A stretch of 64,000 nucleotides of DNA from Streptomyces sp. A0642 (GTDB taxonomy: Bacteria > Actinomycetota > Actinomycetes > Streptomycetales > Streptomycetaceae): NCBI RefSeq assembly GCF_004795105.1, contig NZ_SSBL01000005.1, positions 1 through 64,000 of the forward strand. Direction: 5' to 3'. A program made the position numbers and the translations under genes. Below the pieces are notes generated by a model. That model was not told where the DNA came from and made no database searches. It saw only the letters and a list, made by a program, of their open reading frames with translations. Below, piece by piece: positions 1-8,375 of the stretch (the first letter of the stretch is position 1; each line of letters begins with the position of its first letter).

Positions 1-480
1 ACCAGACCAGAGGTCTGCCAGGACTTTTCAAAGGAACCTCGAACCTGCCGAAGCAGGTCGGGGTATCAACATATCTGGCGTTGACTTTTGGCACGCTGTT
101 GAGTTCTCAAGGAACGGACGCTTCCTTTGTACTCACCCGCAGAACATCTTCTGGGGCTTTCCTCCGGGCGCTTCCCTTCGGTCTTGCGTTTCCGACTCTA
201 TCAGACTCTTTCGTGTCCGATTCCCGGTCGAAGCGGGTCTCGCATTTTCGCTTTCCAGTTCTTCGCTTTCGCGCTTTCCCTTTCCGGCGGGTCCGACTCT
301 ATCAGATCCTTTCGGGCCTGATTCCCAGTCAGAGGGGCTTGTCTTCCCGGCTGTTGGGCCGTTCCGACGAGTGAGACGTTAGCGGAATCCAGGGCCTCGA
401 CGCTAATCGGGGCCGCGTTCCTTCGAACGCGGATTCCTCATTTCGCATAGGCGCACGCAAAGACGGGCGACGGCTGTCGC
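1..480 (-). promoter_or_regulatory. Leader and promoter region of an rRNA operon transcribed leftward
   Basis: Read on the minus strand, positions 60-130 carry the conserved Streptomyces pre-16S leader block (CTTGAGAACTCAAC, then GCCAAAAGTCAACGCC), followed by small processing-type hairpins at 43-58 (ACCTGC/GCAGGT) and 5-17 (AGACC/GGTCT). The 16S gene itself must lie left of position 1. A further hairpin (CGCGTTC/GAACGCG) lies near 415-432. The overlapping short open frames are not convincing genes. Recognition rests on memory of actinobacterial rrn leaders; no 16S sequence is visible. Confidence 0.8.
191..330 (-). repeat. Two 39-bp direct repeats, probable tandem rrn promoters
   Basis: Units at 191-229 and 292-330 are about 33/39 identical and start 101 bp apart. 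On the minus strand each ends in CTGATAGAGTCGGA, which contains a TAGAGT -10-like hexamer. Streptomyces rrn operons are known to carry several tandem promoters, and these repeats fit that arrangement. No canonical -35 stands out at 17 bp, so the exact promoter boundaries are uncertain. Confidence 0.6.
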
Positions 481-559
481 TCACTCGTTGTGGTTACTGC
501 GGAATGGTTGTCCGGGGACCGACCGGAGTCGGCGCTCACGTCGGACAACTCGGAGCACA

Positions 560-1582
560 CTACGGACGCGGAGGGGGCGTGTCAACCCCCGTCCCCTCCG
601 GGGTGCGGTGGAAGGCGAGGCGGTAGTCGCGAGGGTTGGTGCCCAGGTGGGTGGCGAAGTGCTGGCGCATGGTGATCTCGCTGCCGAAGCCCGTGCGGCG
701 GGCCACCTCGGGCAGAGGGAGGTCGGTGCGCTCCAGCAGCTTCTGAGCTGCGGCGACGCGCTGGGTGATCAGCCAGCGCACGGGCGTCGTGCCGGTGCTC
801 GCCTGGAAGTGGCGGGCGAAGGAGCGGGGCGACATGCCGGCCCGGGCGGCCAGCTCCGCCACCGTGTGGGGATCCGCCAGACGGGTCAGGGCGTAGGCCC
901 GTACGTCGGCGAGCGTGTCGGCGTCGCGGTCGGTGTGCGGCGTGGGGTGCTCGATGAACTGAGCCTGCGTGCCCGTGCGGAACGGGGCCGTGACCATCGA
1001 GCGTGCGACCGTCGCCGCGGTCTCCGCGCCATGAGCCGTCCGTACGAGATGGAGGCAGAGGTCGATGCCGGCCGCCGTGCCGGCGGACGTCCAGAGATTG
1101 CCGTCCTGGACGAACAAGGCGTCCGGGACGACCGTCACCGCGGGGTGGCGGGTGCGCAGGAGGTCGGTGAGGTTCCAGTGGGTGACCGCCCGGCGGCCGT
1201 CGAGGAGCCCCGCCTGGGCGAGGGTGAAGGCGCCACCGCAGAGGGCGGCGATCGGAGTGGCGTGGGCATGGGCGCGGCGGAGCGCCGCGAGGACCGGTTC
1301 CGGCGCCGGCGTCACATGGTCGTCGAGCCCCGGGACGACGATCAGATCGGCCCGGGCCAGCCAGCTCAGCGTGCGGTCCGGGGTCAGGGAGAGGCCGCCG
1401 CGCAGCGGGATGGGTGCGTCGGTGGCCGCGGTGCGGCGCAGGACGAAGGGCGGGACTCCGCGATCCGTGCGGTCCACACCCCACACCTCCGTGATGACCG
1501 AGACGTCGAACGCCCGGACGCCGGGGAAGGCCACGAGGGCGATCCTGGTGGGAGCGGGGCCGTCTGTCCCGGGCGTCGACAT
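560..1582 (-). CDS. GlxA-family transcriptional regulator (DJ-1/PfpI domain plus AraC HTH)
   Basis: The 340-residue protein has an N-terminal DJ-1/PfpI-like domain (about 12-190, with Cys115 in ALCGGAF at the nucleophile-elbow position) and a C-terminal AraC-type double helix-turn-helix (about 230-325, with AELAARAGMSPRSFARHF and EVARRTGFGS). This is the GlxA-type layout, in which the DJ-1 domain usually senses rather than catalyses. It is divergent from an isochorismatase-family hydrolase only 74 bp away, so that gene is its likeliest target. A perfect palindrome lies in the gap. The ligand is unknown. The ATG follows a TTTACT -10-like hexamer by 6 nt, which would make the mRNA leaderless. 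Confidence 0.9.
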   Translation of the reverse strand: MSTPGTDGPAPTRIALVAFPGVRAFDVSVITEVWGVDRTDRGVPPFVLRRTAATDAPIPLRGGLSLTPDRTLSWLARADLIVVPGLDDHVTPAPEPVLAALRRAHAHATPIAALCGGAFTLAQAGLLDGRRAVTHWNLTDLLRTRHPAVTVVPDALFVQDGNLWTSAGTAAGIDLCLHLVRTAHGAETAATVARSMVTAPFRTGTQAQFIEHPTPHTDRDADTLADVRAYALTRLADPHTVAELAARAGMSPRSFARHFQASTGTTPVRWLITQRVAAAQKLLERTDLPLPEVARRTGFGSEITMRQHFATHLGTNPRDYRLAFHRTPEGTGVDTPPPRP

Positions 1583-1594
1583 GGTGGCAGTAAA

Positions 1595-1608
1595 CCATCG
1601 ATCGATGG
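1595..1608. promoter_or_regulatory. 14-bp perfect palindrome between divergent genes, candidate operator
   Basis: CCATCGATCGATGG is a perfect palindrome centred in the short gap between the regulator (start 1582) and the hydrolase (start 1657). It sits just upstream of the -10-like hexamer of the regulator. This placement fits an autoregulatory or divergent operator. AraC-type proteins more often bind direct repeats, so the assignment is inferred. Confidence 0.5.
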
Positions 1609-1656
1609 CTTTTCCGCCTCTGGGCGGCTGGCGTTCCGCTCGGCAGGATCGTGGTC

Positions 1657-2247
1657 ATGGAAATCGCGGAGAACGCAGCGTTGGTCGTGGTGGATGTGCA
1701 GCGGGGCTTTGACGAGGAGGAGTTCTGGGGGCCGCGGAACAATCCCTCGGCCGACGAGAACATCGCCGGGCTGATCGACGCCTGGCAGGCGAGCGGTCGG
1801 CCCGTCGTGTTCGTACGGCATGACTCGGCCAAGCCCGCTTCGCCGTTGCGGGTGGGATATCCGGGGAACGACTTCAAGCCGTACGTGGAGGAACGGCGGG
1901 GGAAGGGCGGCGGGGCGGAGCTCCTGCTGACGAAGAGCGTGAACTCGTCGTTCTACGGGACACCTGATCTGAAGGCATGGCTGGACGCGGCCGGAGTGCG
2001 GCAGATCGTGGTCGCCGGGATCCAGACCAACATGTGCGTCGAGACGACGGCGCGGATGGGGGGCAATCTCGGGTACGAGGTGTTCGTCCCGCTCGACGCG
2101 ACCCACACCTTCGACCTGACCGGGCCCTGGGGCTGGACGCTGAGCGCGGACGAGCTGGCGCGGGCCACCGCCGTGTCGCTGCACGGCGGTGGGTTCGCGA
2201 AGGTGGTGAGCAGTGCGGAGCTGATCGCTGCCGCTAAGGACGCGTAG
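1657..2247 (+). CDS. Isochorismatase-family cysteine hydrolase
   Basis: The protein is 196 residues from ATG 1657 (198 from GTG 1651). It has the single-domain isochorismatase/nicotinamidase fold, with the triad Asp13 (LVVVDVQ), Lys93 (LLLTKS) and Cys127 (QTNMCVE). Family members hydrolyse isochorismate, nicotinamide, N-carbamoyl compounds and similar amides; the substrate cannot be read from sequence. It is divergent from a GlxA-type regulator, which is probably its controller. ATG 1657 is preferred because an AGGATC hexamer lies 6 nt upstream and no Shine-Dalgarno serves the GTG. Confidence 0.88.
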   Translation: MEIAENAALVVVDVQRGFDEEEFWGPRNNPSADENIAGLIDAWQASGRPVVFVRHDSAKPASPLRVGYPGNDFKPYVEERRGKGGGAELLLTKSVNSSFYGTPDLKAWLDAAGVRQIVVAGIQTNMCVETTARMGGNLGYEVFVPLDATHTFDLTGPWGWTLSADELARATAVSLHGGGFAKVVSSAELIAAAKDA

Positions 2248-2256
2248 GAGAAGCGG

Positions 2257-2286
2257 GGCCCGGGTGCGGTGCGGGGATCCCGGGCC
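2257..2286. terminator. Bidirectional hairpin between convergent genes
   Basis: GGCCCGGG (2257-2264) and CCCGGGCC (2279-2286) form a perfect 8-bp stem between the convergent hydrolase and proC stops. There is no T-run, as is common for GC-rich Streptomyces terminators. Confidence 0.55.
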
Positions 2287-2295
2287 GGAGCCTGC

Positions 2296-3105
2296 TCAGC
2301 CGTTGCCGGAGGCGAGCTCGCGGCTGCGGTCGCGGGCGGCTTCGAGGGCCGCGATGAGGGCCGCGCGTACGCCGTGGTTCTCCAGTTCGCGAATGGCGCT
2401 GATCGTGGTGCCGGCCGGGCTGGTGACGGCCTCGCGGAGCTTGACCGGGTGCTCGCCGCTGTCGCGGAGCATCACGGCGGCGCCGATGGCGGCCTGCACG
2501 ATGAGGTCGTGGGCCTGGGCGCGGGGCAGGCCGAGCAGGATGCCGGCGTCCGTCATCGCCTCGACCAGGAAGTAGAAGTATGCGGGGCCCGAGCCGGAGA
2601 GTGCGGTGGCCGCGTCCTGCTGGGACTCCGGGACACGCAGGGTCTTGCCGACGCCTCCGAAGATCTCCTCGGCGGTGGTGAGGTGGGCGGTGGTGGCGTG
2701 GCTGCCCGCGGAGATGACGGACATGCCCTCGTCGACGAGGACGGGGGTGTTCGGCATGACCCGGACCACCGGAGTGCCCGCGGCGAGGCGGTCCTCGATG
2801 AAGGCGGTCGTGATGCCGGCCGCGGCGCTGATGACCAGGCGGTCGGCGGTGAGGTGCGGGGCGAGTTCGTCCAGCAGGCGGCCCATGTCCTGCGGCTTGA
2901 CCGCCAGGATGAGGATGTCGGCGCGCTTGGCGGCCTCGGCGTTGGTGACCGCGTCGACGCCGTAGCGGTCGTGGAGCTCCGCGGCGCGCTCGGAGCGGCG
3001 GGTGGTGACCAGCAGGTTCGCCGGGCGCCAGCCCGCCCGGATCATTCCGCTGAGCAGGGCCTCGCCGATCTTGCCGGTGCCGAGGACTGCAACTGTCTGG
3101 GTCAT
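2296..3105 (-). CDS. proC: Pyrroline-5-carboxylate reductase
   Basis: This 269-residue protein has the normal ProC length. It catalyses the last step of proline synthesis, reducing pyrroline-5-carboxylate with NAD(P)H in the cytosol. The N-terminal Rossmann motif GTGKIGEALLSG and the C-terminal dimerisation segment (ALSGSGPAYFYFLVEAM, then VTSPAGTTISAI) are clear family signatures. The start MTQTVAVLG is chosen because GAGGGTGAAG lies just upstream; the frame stays open much further upstream without coding character. It sits downstream of an ABC exporter in the same orientation and may be transcribed separately. Confidence 0.96.
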   Translation of the reverse strand: MTQTVAVLGTGKIGEALLSGMIRAGWRPANLLVTTRRSERAAELHDRYGVDAVTNAEAAKRADILILAVKPQDMGRLLDELAPHLTADRLVISAAAGITTAFIEDRLAAGTPVVRVMPNTPVLVDEGMSVISAGSHATTAHLTTAEEIFGGVGKTLRVPESQQDAATALSGSGPAYFYFLVEAMTDAGILLGLPRAQAHDLIVQAAIGAAVMLRDSGEHPVKLREAVTSPAGTTISAIRELENHGVRAALIAALEAARDRSRELASGNG

Positions 3106-3164
3106 GCGCTTCACCCTCCGGGTGGTGCTCACGGTTCTCGTGGCGCCATCCTCGCACCGGCCCG

Positions 3165-3929
3165 TCAGGCGGTGCGGCGGCGGAGGGTGGCCGCGCCGAG
3201 GGCGAGGACCAGGAGGGCGCAGCCGGCCACGATCGCGATGTCGCGGAGGAAGTCGCCGGTGACGTCGGTGTGGTGCAGGACCTCGTTCATGCCGTCGACG
3301 GCGTACGACATGGGCAGGACGTCCGAGATCGCTTCCAGGGCCGGCGCCATCCGGTCCCGGGCGATGAAGAGTCCGCAGAGCAGCAGCTGCGGGAAGATCA
3401 CGGCCGGCATGAACTGGACGGCCTGGAACTCCGAGGCGGCGAACGCGGAGACGAACAGGCCGAGCGCCGTGCCGAGGAGTGCGTCGAGCAGGGCCACCAG
3501 GAGCAGTAGCCACGGCGATCCGGTGACGTCGAGCCCGAGGGCCCAGACCGAGAGGGCCGTGGCCAGGAGCGACTGGACGATGGCGACGGCGCCGAAGGCG
3601 AGGGCGTATCCGGCGATCAGGTCGCCCTTGCCGAGCGGCATGGCGAGGAGTCGCTCCAGAGTCCCCGAGGTGCGTTCGCGCAGGGTGGCGATCGAGGTGA
3701 CCAGGAACATCGTGATCAGCGGGAAGATTCCGAGCAGCGAGGCGCCGATGGAGTCGAAGGTCTGCGGACTGCCGTCGAACACATAGCGCAGCAGCGTGAT
3801 CATCAGGACCGGGATCAGCAGGAGGAGTGCGATCGTGCGCGGGTCGTGCGTCAGCTGGCGCAGGACGCGGCCGGCGGTGGCGAGGGTACGGGCGGCGCTG
3901 AGGGGCGGGGTGGTGGTGGGCGTGCTCAT
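3165..3929 (-). CDS. ABC-2 type exporter, membrane permease
   Basis: This 254-residue integral membrane protein has about six hydrophobic segments (for example ALLLLIPVLMITLLRYVF, then IFPLITMFLVTSIATLRERTSGTLERLLAMPL) in the ABC-2 permease pattern. The E-R-T-(S/G)-G-T-L-E-(R/Y) element between helices 2 and 3 is diagnostic. Its start overlaps the stop of the ATPase gene by 4 nt (ATGA), so the two form one translationally coupled exporter. The substrate is unknown; drug or lipid export is typical for this family. Confidence 0.92.
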   Translation of the reverse strand: MSTPTTTPPLSAARTLATAGRVLRQLTHDPRTIALLLLIPVLMITLLRYVFDGSPQTFDSIGASLLGIFPLITMFLVTSIATLRERTSGTLERLLAMPLGKGDLIAGYALAFGAVAIVQSLLATALSVWALGLDVTGSPWLLLLVALLDALLGTALGLFVSAFAASEFQAVQFMPAVIFPQLLLCGLFIARDRMAPALEAISDVLPMSYAVDGMNEVLHHTDVTGDFLRDIAIVAGCALLVLALGAATLRRRTA

Positions 3930-4693
3930 CGGGCGTTCTCCTGACGGGTGGCGGCCGCGTCGACCAGGTGGAGGAAGGCTTCTTCGACGGTGTCGGTTCC
4001 GGCGTCCGTGCGCAGGGCCTCGGGGGTGTCGTCGGCGAGGATCTCGCCTTCGCGCATCAGGAGCAGCCGGTGGCAGCGCTCGGCCTCGTCCATGACGTGG
4101 GAGGAGACGAGCAGGGTGGTGCCGCGGTCGGCGGCGAGGCCGTGGAAGAGCTGCCAGAGGTCGCGCCGGAGTACGGGGTCGAGGCCGACGGTGGGCTCGT
4201 CGAGGACGAGCAGTTCTGGGGTGCCGAGCAGCGCCACGGCGAGGGAGACCCGGGTGCGCTGACCGCCCGAGAGGGTCCCGGCGAGGTCGTCGGCGTGGCT
4301 CGTGAGATCGACCTCGGTGACGGCGCGGGCGACGGCCTCCCGGCGGGCGTCCCGGTGGCGGCGGCCCGGCTGGAGGATCGCCGCGAAGTAGTCGAGGTTC
4401 TGCCGGACGGTGAGGTCGGTGTAGACGGAGGGCGCCTGGGTGACGTACCCGATGCGCGGGCGCAGGCCGGGGTGCCCCGCGGGGCTGCCCAGGACGTCGA
4501 GGGTGCCGGTGACCTTGGCCTGGGTGCCGACGACGGCTCGCATCAGGGTGGATTTGCCGCAGCCGGAGGGGCCGAGGAGGCCGGTGATCCTGCCGGGCTC
4601 GACGGTGAAGTCGAGCCCTTTGAGGACGGTGCGGCTGCCTCGTACGACGGTGAGGCCACGGGCCTCGATGGCGACACCCGAAGAATTCATCAT
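3926..4693 (-). CDS. ABC-2 type exporter, ATP-binding subunit
   Basis: The protein is 255 residues from ATG 4693. It has Walker A GPSGCGKST, signature LSGGQRTRVSLA, Walker B LLVLDEPTVGLDP and the His switch SSHVMDEA. It powers the permease encoded immediately downstream (4-nt overlap). Start choice: a TTGACC -35 (4725-4730) and CAAAAT -10 (4701-4706), 18 bp apart, would start transcription at or just before the ATG, so the upstream GTG 4714 is unlikely. An inverted repeat overlaps the start region, suggesting repression by a regulator encoded elsewhere. Confidence 0.93.
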   Translation of the reverse strand: MMNSSGVAIEARGLTVVRGSRTVLKGLDFTVEPGRITGLLGPSGCGKSTLMRAVVGTQAKVTGTLDVLGSPAGHPGLRPRIGYVTQAPSVYTDLTVRQNLDYFAAILQPGRRHRDARREAVARAVTEVDLTSHADDLAGTLSGGQRTRVSLAVALLGTPELLVLDEPTVGLDPVLRRDLWQLFHGLAADRGTTLLVSSHVMDEAERCHRLLLMREGEILADDTPEALRTDAGTDTVEEAFLHLVDAAATRQENAR

Positions 4694-4730
4694 GCGATGA
4701 ATTTTGCTCCGCACGGGACCCCGCGGTCAA
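4684..4730 (-). promoter_or_regulatory. Promoter with overlapping inverted-repeat operator for the ABC-2 exporter
   Basis: On the minus strand, TTGACC (4725-4730) and CAAAAT (4701-4706) are spaced 18 bp apart. AATTCATC-gcat-GATGAATT (4684-4703), an 8-bp perfect inverted repeat with a 4-nt centre, spans the -10 edge, the predicted transcription start and the ATG. This is the classical position of a repressor operator. It is AT-rich compared with its surroundings. Confidence 0.6.
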
Positions 4731-4781
4731 GGGAGCGGCCGTGTGGAGAGGCGGGCGCCCCGGATCGGGGGCGGGGTCCGG

Positions 4782-5354
4782 CTACGTGCGGCGGGGCCTC
4801 TTCGCCTTCGTCGCCTTGCGGGCGGCCGGGTTGCCCGTGCGGGAGGAGCGGCGCTTGGCGAAGCGGGCCCGGGCCGCCTCGTACTCCTCGCGCCGGAGCT
4901 TCTCGCCCGGGGCCTCGGTGAACGTGCGGAAGAAATACGCGAGCAGCGAGCCGATGAAGCCGATGGTCTTGAGGCCGCGCAGGGCGTCCTCGCGGGACGG
5001 GTCGGCCGGACGGCGGCTGAAGCCCTCCCACGTCTTGCGGAAGGCGACGGCGCTGCAGATGGCGAACATCAGGACGACCAGGAGGCCGACGAAGCTGCCG
5101 ACGTCGGCGATCTCCAGCCCCTGGTAGGCGAAGCGCAGCACGAAGCAGGAGGCGGCCGCCGCGGCGAGCGAACCGACGGCGGCCCCGGCCCGGCGGAGCC
5201 CGTAGGAGCCGTCGTGGGCGACCCAGGTCGTCCCGAAGAAGCGGATGGGCTCGGGCTGCGGGCCGGACGGGGTCGCGGAGGCGCCCGTGGGCGCCGAGCC
5301 GGACCCGGAGGCGCCGGGAGCCGTGCCGTCGGGGGTGTCGCTGTTCTCGGTCAC
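4782..5354 (-). CDS. Conserved membrane protein of unknown function
   Basis: The protein has 190 residues. The N-terminus (1-40) is Ser/Gly/Pro-rich and disordered. Two adjacent hydrophobic segments (AAVGSLAAAAASCFVLRFAY and DVGSFVGLLVVLMFAICSAVAF, about 55-105) make a helical hairpin. A third, weaker hydrophobic stretch (GLKTIGFIGSLLAYFF) follows, and then a strongly basic tail ending in KRRSSRTGNPAARKATKAKRPRRT-like composition. I do not recognise a family with a known function. GTG 5354 is preferred because GACAAT (5362-5367) lies 7 nt upstream, giving a leaderless message. Repeat cluster A begins about 100 bp upstream. Confidence 0.75.
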   Translation of the reverse strand: MTENSDTPDGTAPGASGSGSAPTGASATPSGPQPEPIRFFGTTWVAHDGSYGLRRAGAAVGSLAAAAASCFVLRFAYQGLEIADVGSFVGLLVVLMFAICSAVAFRKTWEGFSRRPADPSREDALRGLKTIGFIGSLLAYFFRTFTEAPGEKLRREEYEAARARFAKRRSSRTGNPAARKATKAKRPRRT

Positions 5355-5584
5355 GAGAACGATTGTCCCAGGGCCGCGGTGGTGCCGGAGCGGCTGTGCG
5401 GGTGCGCAGCCGTGCGGGTGCGCAGCCGTGCGGGTGCTCCGTGTTGTGCGGGGTTCCGTCCTCAAGCGCCGGACGGGCTTGGGTGGTGCGAGTCCTCCGC
5501 AGGGCGGCGGGGTTCCGTCCTCAAACGCCGGACAGGCTTGGGTGGTGCGGGTGCGTCGTGTTGTGCGGGTGTTCGCCTCTGTCC

Positions 5585-5706
5585 GGTGGGTGGGGGTGGG
5601 GGCCCTCCGGGGAGACTCCTCAGAAATGGCATGTGCGGCCCGGTGGGAAAACGAGCCCAGTCGTACGCCATTTCCTGCGGGGACTCCCCTGCACGCCCCC
5701 ACCCGG
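5585..5706 (+). repeat. Module X, imperfect inverted repeat with AAATGGC core
   Basis: Left arm 5609-5634 (GGGGAGACTCCTCAGAAATG and on) pairs with right arm 5662-5689, whose reverse complement reads GGGGAGTCCCCGCAGGAAAT and on. About 28 nt of centre separates the arms. Near-identical copies in reverse orientation lie at 26856-26975 and 27113-27232. Confidence 0.8.
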
Positions 5707-5757
5707 CCTCAGTCGCGTCTGCACGCCGGCTTCACGACTGCCGCAGACGCAAGACGG

Positions 5758-5886
5758 GCGGGTTCGGGGGCGTGCAGGGGAGTCCCCGCAGGACGACGAA
5801 CATCGACCCGGGTTCGGCTGCGTACCGGCGGAACGTTCGTCGTTTGAGGAGACGCCCCGGAGGGACCCCGAACCCCCACCCACCGG
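5758..5886 (+). repeat. Module Y, imperfect inverted repeat with ACGACGAAC core
   Basis: Left arm 5777-5803 (GGGGAGTCCCCGCAGGACGA and on) pairs with right arm 5832-5858, whose reverse complement reads GGGGCGTCTCCTCAAACGAC and on. Module Y has the same plan and outer arm as module X but a different core. A reverse copy lies at 26677-26803. Confidence 0.8.
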
Positions 5887-6258
5887 GGTACCGCGCCTCC
5901 GCAGCACGGAGCACCCGCACACCCCAAGCCCGTCCGGCGCTTGAGGACGGAACCCTCCGCCCCGGAAAGGGGCAACCAAAACAGGGCCCCGCGCCCCGCA
6001 ACGGACCCGCACCCCGCAAGGGACCCGCACCACACAAGCCCGTCCGGCGATTGAGGACGGAACCCCGCGCCCCGGACAAGGGCAACCAAAACGAGGCACC
6101 GCCCCCCGCAGGGGACCCGCACCCCGCAGGGGACCCGCACACCCCAAGCCCGTCCGGCGATTGACGACGGAACCCTCCGCCCGGAAAAGGGCAACCAAGC
6201 AGGGGCGCCACCCGCAAGGGGGACCCCCGCCCCGGCAAGGGGCAACCACGACATGGCG

Positions 6259-6284
6259 CCGCCCCCCGCACGGGGGGGGGGCGG
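6259..6284 (-). terminator. Hairpin downstream of ilvD
   Basis: CCGCCCCCCG (6259-6268) and the G-run ending GCGG (6272-6284) form a strong stem with a 3-nt loop, a few bases after the ilvD stop. It has no T-run. Confidence 0.5.
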
Positions 6285-6289
6285 ATGGC

Positions 6290-8140
6290 TCAGCCCAGCT
6301 TGGAGACGTCGCGGACGGCTCCGCGGTCCGCGCTCGTCGCCATGGCCGCATAGGCCCGCAGCGCCGCCGAGACCTTGCGCTCGCGGTTCTTCGGCGCGTA
6401 CACGCCGTTCAGCGCCGCGCGGCGGGTGGCGAGCTCGTCGTCGGGGACGAGGAGCTCGATCGAACGGTTCGGGATGTCGATCCGGATCCGGTCGCCGTCC
6501 TCGACGAGCGCGATCGTGCCGCCGGACGCCGCCTCGGGCGAGGCGTGACCGATGGACAGGCCCGACGTGCCGCCCGAGAACCGGCCGTCGGTGATCAGCG
6601 CGCAGGTCTTGCCGAGGCCGCGGCCCTTGAGGAAGGAGGTGGGGTAGAGCATCTCCTGCATGCCGGGGCCGCCGCGCGGGCCCTCGTAACGGATGACCAC
6701 GACGTCGCCGTGGGTGATCTCCTTGCGGAGGATCTTGTCGACGGCTTCCTCCTGGGACTCGCACACGACCGCAGGACCCTCGAAGGTCCAGATCGACTCG
6801 TCGACGCCGGCCGTCTTCACGACGCAGCCGTCCACGGCGATGTTGCCCTTGAGGACCGCGAGGCCGCCGTCCTTGGAGTACGCGTGCGCCACGTCGCGGA
6901 TGCAGCCGCCGGCCGCGTCCAGGTCGAGGGTGTCCCAGCGCTCGGACTGGGAGAAGGCGGTCGCGGAGCGGACGCAGCCCGGGGCCGCGTGCCACAGCTC
7001 GATGGCCTCGGGGGACGGCGAGCCGCCGCGGACGTCCCAGTTCTTGAGCCACTCGGCGAGCGTGTCGGAGTGCACCGAGTGCACGTCCTCGTTGAGCAGA
7101 CCGCCGCGGTGGAGTTCGCCGAGGAGGGCGGGGATGCCGCCGGCCCGGTGGACGTCCTCCATGTAGTACGTGCCGCCGGGGGCCACGTTGGGCGCGACCT
7201 TGGAGAGGCACGGGACGCGGCGGGAGACCTCGTTGATGTCGTCGAGGTTGTACGCCAGGTGCGCTTCCTCGGCGGCGGCCAGCAGGTGCAGGATCGTGTT
7301 GGTCGAGCCACCCATGGCGATGTCCAGCGCCATCGCGTTGTCGAACGCGGCACGGGTGCCGATGGCGCGCGGCAGGACCGTCTCGTCGTCCTGCTCGTAG
7401 TAGCGCTTGGTGATCTCGACGACCGTGCGGCCGGCGTCCTCGTACAGCGCCTTGCGGGCGGTGTGCGTGGCGAGGACGGACCCGTTGCCCGGGAGGGAGA
7501 GGCCGAGGACCTCGGTCAGGCAGTTCATCGAGTTGGCGGTGAACATGCCGGAACAGCTGCCGCAGGTGGGGCAGGCGTTCTCCTCGATGCGGAGGATGTC
7601 CTCGTCGGAGATGCTCTCGTCGACCGCGTCGCTGATCGCGTTGACCAGGTCGAGCTTGCGGACCGTGCCGTCGACGAGCGTGGCCTTGCCGGCCTCCATC
7701 GGACCGCCGGAGACGAAGACCGTCGGGATGTTGAGGCGCATCGCGGCCATCAGCATGCCCGGGGTGATCTTGTCGCAGTTCGAGATGCAGATGAGCGCGT
7801 CGGCGCAGTGGGCCTCGACCATGTACTCGACGCTGTCGGCGATGAGATCGCGGGAGGGCAGGCTGTAGAGCATGCCGCCGTGGCCCATGGCGATGCCGTC
7901 GTCCACCGCGATCGTGTTGAACTCGCGGGGCACCGCGCCCGCCGCCTTGATCGCGTCGGAGACGATCCGGCCGACCGGGGCGAGGTGGGTGTGGCCGGGG
8001 ACGAACTCGGTGAACGAGTTGGCGACCGCGATGATCGGCTTGCCGATGTCCTCGCTCGCTACGCCCGACGCGCGCATAAGGGCGCGGGCGCCCGCCATGT
8101 TGCGGCCGTGGGTGACTGTGCGGGACCTCAGCTGGGGCAT
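6290..8140 (-). CDS. ilvD: Dihydroxy-acid dehydratase
   Basis: This 616-residue enzyme has the usual IlvD length. It dehydrates 2,3-dihydroxy-isovalerate and 2,3-dihydroxy-methylvalerate in valine and isoleucine synthesis using an iron-sulphur cluster. Cluster cysteines occur in SNCDKITPG and [30 protein letters not shown] and [10 protein letters not shown] are further family blocks. The start [15 protein letters not shown] follows GAAGGAG by about 8 nt; the frame remains open upstream without coding character. It stands alone, away from other ilv genes, with repeat cluster A immediately downstream. Confidence 0.97.
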   Translation of the reverse strand: MPQLRSRTVTHGRNMAGARALMRASGVASEDIGKPIIAVANSFTEFVPGHTHLAPVGRIVSDAIKAAGAVPREFNTIAVDDGIAMGHGGMLYSLPSRDLIADSVEYMVEAHCADALICISNCDKITPGMLMAAMRLNIPTVFVSGGPMEAGKATLVDGTVRKLDLVNAISDAVDESISDEDILRIEENACPTCGSCSGMFTANSMNCLTEVLGLSLPGNGSVLATHTARKALYEDAGRTVVEITKRYYEQDDETVLPRAIGTRAAFDNAMALDIAMGGSTNTILHLLAAAEEAHLAYNLDDINEVSRRVPCLSKVAPNVAPGGTYYMEDVHRAGGIPALLGELHRGGLLNEDVHSVHSDTLAEWLKNWDVRGGSPSPEAIELWHAAPGCVRSATAFSQSERWDTLDLDAAGGCIRDVAHAYSKDGGLAVLKGNIAVDGCVVKTAGVDESIWTFEGPAVVCESQEEAVDKILRKEITHGDVVVIRYEGPRGGPGMQEMLYPTSFLKGRGLGKTCALITDGRFSGGTSGLSIGHASPEAASGGTIALVEDGDRIRIDIPNRSIELLVPDDELATRRAALNGVYAPKNRERKVSAALRAYAAMATSADRGAVRDVSKLG

Positions 8141-8300
8141 CGTCTCTCGCTCCTTCGACAGAAAAGACTGCTTCCGAGCGTACGCCTCTGATGCCAGGAT
8201 CTGGACAGGGTGTCCGGTATGCGGGATGGGGTGTTCAGGGGGTGGGCGGGTCCGGTGCGGGGCCGGGCGGTGCGGGAGGCGGGGGGGGGTCGGGGCTCGG

Positions 8301-8326
8301 CTCCTCGAGCGCCGGGAGGGCTTGAG
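8301..8326 (+). repeat. Isolated R1-like intergenic repeat
   Basis: CTCCTCGAGCGCCGGGAGGG and the following CTTGAG resemble the R1 unit of cluster A (CTCAAGCGCCGGACGGGCTT). It lies between the TetR stop (8376) and the ilvD start (8140). The rest of this 235-bp gap is G-rich with no clear promoter visible to me. Confidence 0.5.
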
Positions 8327-8375
8327 GTGCCCGGGAACCCCGGATCGGGCCGGGAGCCTGATCTGCGGGGAGCCC

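Larger units (their letters stand above)
5452..6250. repeat. Composite repeat cluster A (R1, X, Y and 110-bp tandem modules)
   Basis: This gene-free stretch lies between the membrane protein (start 5354) and ilvD (end 6290). Left to right it holds two forward R1 units (5452-5481, 5511-5540; core CTCAAGCGCCGGACGGGCTT), module X (5585-5706), a linker with the conserved string CGTCTGCGGCAG (reverse), module Y (5758-5886), and an array of about 110 bp period (5925-6250) with R1 in reverse at 5925, 6035 and 6145. Modules X and Y are each imperfect inverted repeats. The same modules recur at 26.4-27.3 kb in the opposite orientation. Open frames through it are artefacts of GC content. Confidence 0.85.

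Noticed and set aside
1..480. Short open frames (for example 81-374) in the rRNA leader
   Set aside because: The region is a conserved rRNA leader and promoter on the opposite strand; the frames have no ribosome site or conserved content.
5452..6250. CRISPR array in repeat cluster A
   Set aside because: Spacing is about 110 bp, spacers are themselves repeated, modules are inverted, and no cas gene is present.
8141..8375. Attenuator or T-box leader of ilvD
   Set aside because: No T-box motif, leader peptide with Ile/Val/Leu codons, or terminator/antiterminator pair was found.
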